A stretch of 14,843 bases of DNA from Bacillota bacterium (GTDB taxonomy: Bacteria > Bacillota > Sulfobacillia > RBS10-35 > JAJYVM01). Of the stretch, positions 6,399 to 12,276 are shown piece by piece (position 1 is the first letter of the stretch; the number at the start of each line of letters is the position of its first letter). The stretch lies in NCBI GenBank assembly GCA_021792015.1, contig JAJYVM010000044.1, positions 1 to 14,843 on the forward strand. Reading direction: 5' to 3'. Made by a program: the position numbers and the translations under genes. The notes below the pieces were generated by a model. That model had not been told where the DNA came from, searched no databases, and worked only from the letters and a program-made list of their open reading frames with translations.

Positions 6399-7709
6399 TT
6401 AGAGTGGGATCCGGCCGAGCGCGCGCCGGCCGCGGTAGGCGATGTCGATGCGGGTGCCGGGCGACAGTGCGGCCAGGTCCTCCAGGATCTGGCGGCCCTC
6501 CGCCGCCGGGGCCAGCCGCGGGGTGCCCCGCTGGCCGCGCGGAAGGTCGAAGCCGAGGGTCACGGGGTGCAGCTCGACCTCGCGCCCGCGGAGCACGGGC
6601 ACCACCGACTGCCAGAAGCGGCGGTCGGCGAAGAACGCCTTGGGCCGCCCGTCGGGCCACCGCTCCATGGCGTCGGCGAGCTCGGCCGGCAGCGCCGCCG
6701 GCGGGAAGGCATACTGCTCGTAGTTCTCGGCCCCGAAGCGGTCGATGGTCTCGATCATGAACATGAAGTTGCCGAGCGAGTAAAAGATCGGCCTGCCCTG
6801 GTGGATCTCGACCGCGCGCAGCATGTGCGGGCCGTGACCGACGAAGGCGTCGGCGCCGGCCTCGACGAACGCGTGCACCGCCTCGCGCACAAAGTCGGCG
6901 ATGGTGGCGTCGTTGCTGGCCAGGGCCTGGCCTTCGTGGGCGTGCAGGCTCACGACCACCAGGTCGGCCTGGCGGCGGGCATCGCGGATGGCGCGGCAGA
7001 TCTCCTCCAGGTCGCGGGGGTTGCACCGCGTGCGGACGGCCGGCGTCTCGCCCTCATAGACGTCGGCCCCCAGGAAGCGGTGGGCGCCGGGCTTGCCCTC
7101 CGCCAGGATGCCGAAGCGCTCCGCCTGGCGCACGGACGCCGCGGTCCCCAGCGCCTCGTCGATGTCCTTCAGTCGCCGGAGCCGCTCCGGGTCCAGGATG
7201 AAGCGCCGCTCGTGGCGCAGGGGGTTGATGCCCGGCCGCCCCGGCATGTCGGTGCGCCGCTCGGCGGCCAGCGCGCCGGTGACGAAGCTCGATGCCGCCG
7301 CGACCAGCGCCACCCGCCCGCCGCCCGTGTCCAGGTAGGCCGGGGCGCGCGCCTCCCCAAGGCTGGTCCCCGCCCCGGCGTGGACCATGTCGCGCGCCCG
7401 CAGCTCCGCGAGCGTATCGAGCAGGCCGAGGCGCGTGTAGTCGGTCGCGTGGTTGTTGGCGACGTGGTACAGGTTGAATCCCATCCAGCGCAGCTCGTCG
7501 AGGACGAAGGACTCGGCCCCGCAGTGGCCGCCGCCGGTCTCTGAGGAGGGCACGCGCGGGTTGCGGGGCGTCATGATCTCCAGGTTGGTGAGGGCGGCGT
7601 CGGCGGAGCGGAGGAGGGCGCACAGCTCGGCGAAGTCCTCACCGGACTCGTTGCCCACGCGCCGCGTGATGATGGAATCGCCGGTGGTGGCCAGCGTCAG
7701 CGTGAGCAC
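6399..7709 (-). CDS. CapA family protein (PGA_cap metallophosphatase), copy 3
   Basis: The first gene of the minus-strand run, about 436 residues from a GTG at 7709. The most diverged copy: it begins LTLTLATTGDSIITRRV, has TNLEIMTP (41-48), ANNHATDY (84-91), SLHAHEG (254-260), FVGHGPHML (289-297) and FYSLGNFMF (309-317). The EYGGMHLA segment of the other copies is replaced by ETGGGHCGAE. The family insert DMPGRPGINPLRHER is kept. The start is uncertain: the open frame continues upstream to 8528 without a stop, no ATG is close and no strong ribosome-binding site precedes 7709. The GTG is chosen because it aligns with the starts of copies 1 and 2. The gene is divergent from the second MarR gene, across a 380-bp gap. 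Confidence 0.85.
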   Translation of the reverse strand: MLTLTLATTGDSIITRRVGNESGEDFAELCALLRSADAALTNLEIMTPRNPRVPSSETGGGHCGAESFVLDELRWMGFNLYHVANNHATDYTRLGLLDTLAELRARDMVHAGAGTSLGEARAPAYLDTGGGRVALVAAASSFVTGALAAERRTDMPGRPGINPLRHERRFILDPERLRRLKDIDEALGTAASVRQAERFGILAEGKPGAHRFLGADVYEGETPAVRTRCNPRDLEEICRAIRDARRQADLVVVSLHAHEGQALASNDATIADFVREAVHAFVEAGADAFVGHGPHMLRAVEIHQGRPIFYSLGNFMFMIETIDRFGAENYEQYAFPPAALPAELADAMERWPDGRPKAFFADRRFWQSVVPVLRGREVELHPVTLGFDLPRGQRGTPRLAPAAEGRQILEDLAALSPGTRIDIAYRGRRALGRIPL

Positions 7710-8090
7710 CCCCGTGCCGCGGTCTCTTCGCCGGGCAGTGACGGGTCCCCTGGGGGCGGGAGCTGGCAGTCTTGCCGGGAACCTCGACCACGCGGAGGGA
7801 CGGCGGGATGGACCTTGACGCGGTACGGCGCCGCTCAGGGCTCCTACACGACCAGCCCGTGGGTCACGGAATCGGGACGGCGGATGACGGTCTTCCGCTT
7901 CATCGCCTCGCCCGGCACCGCCCCAAGGGCCTGACGGCCTCAGGGAGCAAGCCGCCGGGCATGGCCGGACGCGCGTGCCCAGCGGATGATCGCCCCCACG
8001 CCAGCCGCGCACCTGGCGGCAGGTCCGCCGCCTCGCCATGTGAAAATCACCGTGCCGCTGTGTCTGTCTGAGATGTATTATGTGGATGCT
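7710..8090. other. divergent intergenic region, no supported gene
   Basis: About 380 bp between the first CapA-like gene (minus) and the second MarR gene (plus). It should contain the CapA operon promoter, but I find no convincing -35/-10 pair on the minus strand. Small hairpins are visible: ACCTG-GCGG-CAGGT (8011-8024), which competes with GGCGG-CAGGT-CCGCC (8015-8029), and CCTGA-CGGCC-TCAGG (7930-7944). A 19-codon minus-strand frame (7844-7903, MKRKTVIRRPDSVTHGLVV) lacks a proper ribosome-binding site. The 8038-8090 end is distinctly AT-richer than the rest and leads into the regulator gene. Confidence 0.5.
8076..8081 (+). promoter_or_regulatory. possible -10 box of the second MarR gene, near-leaderless
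   Basis: TATTAT lies at 8076-8081, 9 nt before the ATG at 8091, inside a short AT-rich patch. No good -35 box exists 16-18 bp upstream. If it is used, the transcript would begin at or next to the start codon, which would fit the lack of a clear ribosome-binding site. Weak evidence. Confidence 0.35.
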
Positions 8091-8549
8091 ATGGTCGCCC
8101 CCAAGAAATCCGCCATGGAGTCCGCCGCCGACCTGTCGCGCCTGATCCGCGAGCTTCGCCGGATCCTGCGCATGCGGCTGCGCCAGGATCTCGGCCAGCC
8201 GCTGCCCGGCCCGGCCGCCGAGCTGCTGCGGCTGACGGCGGCGCAGCCGGGGCTGCGCGTCGGGGACGCCGCGAAGGGCCTCCACATCGCGCCGAACACC
8301 ACCAGCACGCTCGTGCGGCAGCTCACGGCCGCCGGCCTGCTGGAGCGCACATCCGACGACCGCGACGGGCGGGTCGCCCGGCTCACCCTGACCCCCGCCG
8401 GCACCGAGCGCCTCCGGCACTGGCGTGACCAGCGGGCGGCGCTGATCGCGGATGCGCTGGCCGCGCTGGCGCCCGCGGACCGCGCCGCCATCGAAGGGGC
8501 GCTGCCGGCGCTCGACCGCCTCGTGCACGTCCTGGACGACCGGGGTTGA
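8091..8549 (+). CDS. MarR family transcriptional regulator (second)
   Basis: About 152 residues, with a MarR fold: N-terminal helix (LSRLIRELRRILRMRLRQDL), winged HTH at about 53-101 (LRVGDAAKGLHIAPNTTSTL, then LTAAGLLERTSDDRDGRVARLTLT with the DDRDGR wing) and a C-terminal dimerisation helix. It is not closely similar to the first regulator. The start is uncertain: ATG at 8091 is preferred, with 8073 and 8115 in frame; none has a strong ribosome-binding site, and 8091 may be read from a near-leaderless mRNA. The stop overlaps the MFS start by 4 nt (TTGA), so regulator and exporter are co-translated. It probably represses its own exporter operon and may also affect the divergent CapA genes. 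Confidence 0.85.
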   Translation: MVAPKKSAMESAADLSRLIRELRRILRMRLRQDLGQPLPGPAAELLRLTAAQPGLRVGDAAKGLHIAPNTTSTLVRQLTAAGLLERTSDDRDGRVARLTLTPAGTERLRHWRDQRAALIADALAALAPADRAAIEGALPALDRLVHVLDDRG

Positions 8550-9853
8550 GCGCGCTCCTCCGCGAACTGCGCGCGGACGGGCGAAACGTCACCATCGCCA
8601 TCCTGGCCCGAGCCTCCATGAGCGCCGCCCGGGCGATGGCCGGGGTGGCCGTGCCCCTCTACCTCGCGACCGCCGGGTACAGCCCCGAGCAGCTCGGCCT
8701 GCTCTTCGCCGTGGTGGCGATCTCCTCCGCGGCCATCTCCGCCACCGTCGGCTTCGGCTCCGACCGGCTGGGGCGGCGGTTCTTCATGATCGTGGTGCCC
8801 CTGCTCACGGCGGCCGCAGCGGCCGGGTACGCCATCTCGCTCAGCCCCGTGGTCATCTTCGGGGGCGCGGCGATCGGCGCCTTCGGGCGGGGTGGCGGCG
8901 CCGGCGGCGGCAACGTCGGCCCGTACCAGCCCGCGGAGCAGGCGCTGGTGACGGCCTCCGCGGCGCCGGAGCGCCGCACGGGCATCTTCGGCCGGCTGGC
9001 CTTCGCGTCGTCGCTGGGCGCGCTCCTGGGCGGGCTGGTGATCAGCGAGACCGGGGCCGGCCACCCGAGCGCCGCCCAGGCGATGGCGGCCTACCGGCCC
9101 GCGTTCGTGGTGATCGCCCTGCTGGCCGCCGTGGCGGGCCTTTTGGCGCTCGGGCTGCTGGAGCTCGGGGCGGCCGAGCGCCGAAGCAAGCCCCGGCTGC
9201 CGTTCTTCCCCCGCCGGTCGGCCTGGCTGCTCTACCGCCTCTGGATCACGAACTCCGTCAACGGCGCCGCCATGGGCATGATGGGCCCGTTTCTGACCTA
9301 CTGGTTCTACACGCGCTACGGGGTCGGCGTCCACGCCCTGGGCCTGCTGTTCGCCGTCATCAACGCCGTCAGCATGGTGTCCAACCTGAGCGCGGCCAGC
9401 GTGGCGCGCCGCTTCGGGCTGGTGCGGGCGACGGCGACCCTGCGCATGGTCGTGGCCGCCCTGATCGTGCCCATGGTGCTGGCGCCCAGCTTTCTGATCG
9501 CCGGAGGCGTCTATCTGCTGCGGATGGTCGCCCAGCGCATCATGGCGCCCATGCGCCAGAGCTACGTGATGGGGATGGCGGACCCCGAGGAGCGGGCACA
9601 GGTGGCGGCGCTCTCGAACATACCCGCCCAGGCGACCTCCGCCGTGACACCGGCGCTGGCCGGGGAGCTGTTCGAGCACGTCAGCCTCTCGGCGCCCTTC
9701 CTCGTGGTGGCCGCCTGCCAGGCCACCAACGCCATCCTCTACTACGGCTTCTTCCGCGGGTTCGCGCCCGAGGAGGAGCGGCAGGCGAGCGACCAGCCTC
9801 CCGTAGAGGAGAACCCGCGCCAGCACACGGCCGGCCACGGCCCGAAGGGCTGA
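8546..9853 (+). CDS. MFS transporter, probable exporter
   Basis: A 435-residue major facilitator with about 12 hydrophobic segments. The motif-A loop GSDRLGRRF (71-79) lies between segments 2 and 3, and a central cytoplasmic loop (about 206-226, RRSKPRLPFFPRR) separates the two halves. A glycine-rich stretch GRGGGAGGGN (114-123) lies around segment 4. The C-terminal 30 residues are hydrophilic. The TTG start at 8546 overlaps the marR stop (TTGA); an ATG at 8618 is an alternative but would remove the start of segment 1. Coupling to MarR suggests drug or metabolite efflux. No substrate can be assigned. Confidence 0.86.
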   Translation: MSALLRELRADGRNVTIAILARASMSAARAMAGVAVPLYLATAGYSPEQLGLLFAVVAISSAAISATVGFGSDRLGRRFFMIVVPLLTAAAAAGYAISLSPVVIFGGAAIGAFGRGGGAGGGNVGPYQPAEQALVTASAAPERRTGIFGRLAFASSLGALLGGLVISETGAGHPSAAQAMAAYRPAFVVIALLAAVAGLLALGLLELGAAERRSKPRLPFFPRRSAWLLYRLWITNSVNGAAMGMMGPFLTYWFYTRYGVGVHALGLLFAVINAVSMVSNLSAASVARRFGLVRATATLRMVVAALIVPMVLAPSFLIAGGVYLLRMVAQRIMAPMRQSYVMGMADPEERAQVAALSNIPAQATSAVTPALAGELFEHVSLSAPFLVVAACQATNAILYYGFFRGFAPEEERQASDQPPVEENPRQHTAGHGPKG

Positions 9854-9915
9854 AGAGGACGGCGGGTTCCACGGGGGAGCGGGGCGTGCCGGCTCGCATG
9901 GGAAGCCGACCGCAG

Positions 9916-9955
9916 GCATGGGGCGGCGGACCCCCGGGAGTCCGCCGCCCCATGC
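9916..9955. terminator. perfect 16-bp hairpin between convergent genes
   Basis: GCATGGGGCGGCGGAC (9916-9931) pairs exactly with GTCCGCCGCCCCATGC (9940-9955) around an 8-nt loop. There is no T-tract on either side. It lies between the MFS stop (9853) and the ligase stop (9990), so it can serve both strands as a bidirectional terminator or mRNA 3'-end stabiliser. Confidence 0.75.
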
Positions 9956-9989
9956 ACGCAGCCGATGCCGCCGGTTCCGGCAGTCAGGC

Positions 9990-11624
9990 TCACTGCGGCA
10001 AGCGCTTGGCGATCTCCTCCCGCAGCAGGTACTTCTGGATCTTGCCGCTCGGTGTGCGCGGCAGCGCCGCGGCCAGCTCCAGCCGCTCCGGCAGGAACTG
10101 GGGCGTCAGGCCGGCGCCGCGCAGGTGCGCGATGATCTCCTCAAAGGTGAGCTGCTGCCCCTCGTGCGGGACGGCGAACAGGCAGCCGGTCTCCCCGAGC
10201 CGGGGGTGCGGCATGGCCACCAGCGCGGCCTCGCGGACCTTGGGATGGCGGTGGATCAGATCCTCGACCTCCGCCACCGGCACCTTCTCGCCGCCGCGGT
10301 TGATGACGTCCTTGGCCCGCCCCGTGATGCGGATGTACCCCTCGGCGTCCTGGGCGGCCAGGTCCCAGGTCTGAAACCACCCGTCCGCATCGAAGCTCTT
10401 GCGGTAGCCCGCCTCGTCGCCGAAGTAGCCGACGAAGTTCTGGCTGCCGCGCACCTTGAGGTAGCCCTCGCTGGCCGCCGGCAGGGTCTGCCCGCCCTCG
10501 TCGGCGATGCGGACCTCCATGCCGGGCTGCGGGCTCCCGTCCGTCGTGTAGACCTTGGCGATCGGATCCGTGGGCCCGTTGATGGTCACGAGGCCGTTCT
10601 CCGTCATGCCCCATCCCGCCAGCACGTGCAGGGAGGGCATGCGGCGGCCGGCCTCCTCGACGATGGCGCGCGGGATGGGGGCGCCGGCCGCGATGAAGTA
10701 GCGCAGGGCCGGCAGGGAGGCCGCGCGGCGCGCGGCCTCCCGCACCATGTCGGCCAGAAAGGGCGTGGCGCCCATGGTGAAGGTGACCCGGTAGTCGGCC
10801 ATCAGCTGCCAGGCCAGGGACGGATCCCACTGGTCCAGGTAGACCGTGGTGGTGCCGAGGAGGACCCCCTGCACCATGCCGTAGTCGAACCCCGTCTGGT
10901 GCGCGAACGGCGACGCCATGAAGATCACGTCGTCCTGGTGAAGGCCGAGCCGGTCGGCGCAGGCGAAGACCGGCGCCAGCAGGGTGTTGTGGGAGTGCAG
11001 CACACCCTTCGGGCTGCCCGTGGTGCCTGAGGTGAAGAGCAGCTCGGTCACGCCGTCCGGATCCGGGGGCGTGCGTTGCGGCGCGGCCGACGGCCGCGCC
11101 CACAAATCCCCAAAGGACCGGAATGGCTCGATCGGCGCGCCATCGACCACGAACACCCGCTCCAGGGCGGGCAGGCGGGGCATGAGCTCGGCGATCATCG
11201 CCTGGTGGTCGAAGCGGCGGAAGGTCGCGGGGATCACCAGCAGCCGCGAGGCGGTGTCGCCGAGGATGCGAACGACCTCGTGGGCGCGGAAGATCGGCAT
11301 GATCGGGTTGATGATGGCATCCAGGCGCGCCAGGGCCAGGTACAGCGCGGTGAACTCCCACCAGTTCGGCAGCTGCAGCGAGACGATGTCGCCGGCGCGC
11401 ACGCCCTCGGCGGCCAGGCCGGCGGCGATGCGGTCGGTGCGCTCGCGCAGCTCGGCGTAGGTCAGCCGCGTGATGCCGCCGTCCTTTCTGCACTCCACGA
11501 TGGCCGGCTTGTCGGGGGCGGCGTCGGCCCAGCGGTCAAGGGCCTGCGTGAGGACGGTGTCGCGCCAGAGGCCGGCGGCGCGGTAGCGGGCGCGGTCCGC
11601 GGCTGGGATCAGATTTGCGATCAC
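9990..11624 (-). CDS. AMP-dependent acyl-CoA synthetase/ligase (cyclohexanecarboxylate-CoA ligase-like)
   Basis: An ANL-superfamily enzyme that should activate a carboxylic acid with ATP and transfer it to CoA. From the GTG at 11624 (544 aa) the motifs are: phosphate loop LFTSGTTGSPKG near 196-207, GWGMTE near 337-342, the hinge and core RITGRAKDVINRGGEKV near 432-448, and the catalytic Lys in PRTPSGKIQK near 522-531. The N-terminal RDTVLTQALDRWADAAPDK resembles AliA-type cyclohexanecarboxylate ligases; the RAKDxINRGGEKV core also recalls EntE-type aryl-acid ligases. The usual TGD of motif A7 reads TWD here. The GTG at 11624 is preferred because GGAGG lies 8 nt upstream; an ATG at 11639 is in frame but has no ribosome-binding site. 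The substrate is uncertain: alicyclic, aryl or medium-chain acid. Confidence 0.87.
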   Translation of the reverse strand: MIANLIPAADRARYRAAGLWRDTVLTQALDRWADAAPDKPAIVECRKDGGITRLTYAELRERTDRIAAGLAAEGVRAGDIVSLQLPNWWEFTALYLALARLDAIINPIMPIFRAHEVVRILGDTASRLLVIPATFRRFDHQAMIAELMPRLPALERVFVVDGAPIEPFRSFGDLWARPSAAPQRTPPDPDGVTELLFTSGTTGSPKGVLHSHNTLLAPVFACADRLGLHQDDVIFMASPFAHQTGFDYGMVQGVLLGTTTVYLDQWDPSLAWQLMADYRVTFTMGATPFLADMVREAARRAASLPALRYFIAAGAPIPRAIVEEAGRRMPSLHVLAGWGMTENGLVTINGPTDPIAKVYTTDGSPQPGMEVRIADEGGQTLPAASEGYLKVRGSQNFVGYFGDEAGYRKSFDADGWFQTWDLAAQDAEGYIRITGRAKDVINRGGEKVPVAEVEDLIHRHPKVREAALVAMPHPRLGETGCLFAVPHEGQQLTFEEIIAHLRGAGLTPQFLPERLELAAALPRTPSGKIQKYLLREEIAKRLPQ

Positions 11625-11662
11625 GAACACCGCCTCCATTTCTTGGACAGGTGGGAGAGGGG

Positions 11663-11673
11663 GTTCGCCGAAC
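11663..11673 (-). promoter_or_regulatory. short inverted repeat upstream of the ligase
   Basis: GTTCG-C-CGAAC is a perfect 11-bp palindrome in the 78-nt gap before the ligase start. It could be an operator or a small leader hairpin. Chance occurrence is possible. Confidence 0.3.
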
Positions 11674-11680
11674 GGGACGG

Positions 11681-11707
11681 CGCGTCCTGCGCGTCCTGCG
11701 CGTCAGG
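11681..11707 (-). repeat. 9-bp tandem repeat at the 3' end of the APH remnant
   Basis: CGCGTCCTG occurs at 11681-11689 and 11690-11698, followed by a partial third unit CGCGTCAGG at 11699-11707. It overlaps the stop codon of the phosphotransferase remnant. Such short repeats arise by slippage. Confidence 0.5.
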
Positions 11708-12150
11708 GCACGAGGGCGGCGCAGCGCGGGAGCAGCCAGTCCAGGCTTTCGGGAAAGCGTCCTGTGGCGCTGGCGTGGAGCTCCTCCAACCCGATGCGCG
11801 CCATGTAGCACCGCATCCGCTCGCCGAAGACCGGGAGGTGGCGCGGGGCCAGCCCGGCGGCGGGGCGCAGGCGCTCCTCGTCCCAGAATGCGATGTTCGC
11901 CCAGTCGTAGAGCGGGTCGCCGAACAGGGCCAGGTCCCAGTCGATGACGCCGTCACCAGGCGGCCGTCGCGGAGGACGTTGCTGCCGCCGAAGTCGCCAT
12001 GGACGAGCGCACGCGCCTCCGGGCAGCGGGGGGCCAGCGCCTGGACCGTCGCGAGCCGGAAGGCGAACGTGGCCGAGGACAGGCCCCCGGTCAGGCGCTC
12101 CAGGCCGTCGACGGTGCCGCCGCGCCGCCGCAGCCACCCGGCCGCGCGCT
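11703..12150 (-). pseudogene. aminoglycoside (hygromycin) phosphotransferase-like remnant, truncated and frameshifted
   Basis: The C-terminal lobe of an APH-family kinase. One frame encodes LERLTGGLSSATFAFRLATV and ALVHGDFGGSNVLRDGRLVT, with the catalytic loop HGD (about 11993-12001) and its Asn. A 1-nt loss near 11948-11953 then shifts the frame, and the protein resumes as VIDWDLALFGDPLYDWANI and CYMARIGLEELHAS, ending at 11703. The order and wording (VHGDFG..NVL, VIDW, FGDPLY..ANI, YMxRIGLxxL) closely follow hygromycin B phosphotransferase. The N-terminal lobe with the ATP-binding Lys is missing: the homologous part is about 145 residues against about 340 for an intact enzyme, and its 5' end runs into the amidohydrolase promoter. 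It cannot give a working kinase as read. A single-base sequence error would not explain the missing lobe. Confidence 0.82.
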
Positions 12151-12199
12151 CCGTGGGATGTCGGGCTTCAGGGTGCGCCACCCCCGGCCGGCGGGTTCT

Positions 12200-12228
12200 T
12201 TGCGGCCCCACCCGAATCCTGGTAGGAT
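12200..12228 (+). promoter_or_regulatory. promoter of the amidohydrolase operon
   Basis: TTGCGG (12200-12205) and TAGGAT (12223-12228) are 17 bp apart and match a sigma70-type promoter with a weak -35. The predicted transcription start is near 12235, about 42 nt before the ATG at 12277. It lies in an AT-richer patch immediately beyond the APH remnant. Confidence 0.5.
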
Positions 12229-12229
12229 G

Positions 12230-12246
12230 CGATGCCTCGGGCATCG
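12230..12246 (+). promoter_or_regulatory. 17-bp inverted repeat at the transcription start
   Basis: CGATGCC-TCG-GGCATCG is a perfect 7-bp inverted repeat with a 3-nt centre, directly downstream of the -10 box and covering the expected start site. It could be a repressor operator or a 5'-end hairpin that protects the mRNA. No regulator gene for it is seen nearby. Confidence 0.45.
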
Positions 12247-12276
12247 AAGGGCCGTGAGCGAGGGGGAAGGGTTCGG

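Noticed and set aside
7814..7819. TTGACG as a plus-strand -35 box
   Set aside because: No plausible -10 box follows at 16-18 bp, and it is 270 bp from the nearest plus-strand gene.
7844..7903. Small minus-strand frame MKRKTVIRRPDSVTHGLVV
   Set aside because: The only purine-rich site is 2 nt from the ATG, the frame is 19 codons, and no family is recognised.
7730..8000. Possible cobalamin-type riboswitch upstream of CapA copy 3
   Set aside because: A CCCGTCACTG string on the minus strand recalls the B12 box neighbourhood, but the other conserved elements are absent or out of order.
7710..8528. Upstream extension of the CapA copy 3 reading frame
   Set aside because: The extra 270 or so residues are antisense to the second MarR gene, rich in Arg/Gly/Pro, and have no match in copies 1 and 2.
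8078..9919. 613-codon minus-strand open frame opposite MarR2 and the MFS transporter
   Set aside because: Low-complexity His/Gly/Arg composition and no motifs, while the plus strand encodes a clear regulator and membrane protein.
11681..11707. 9-bp tandem repeat as a CRISPR or minisatellite array
   Set aside because: Fewer than three units and no spacers; slippage repeat only.
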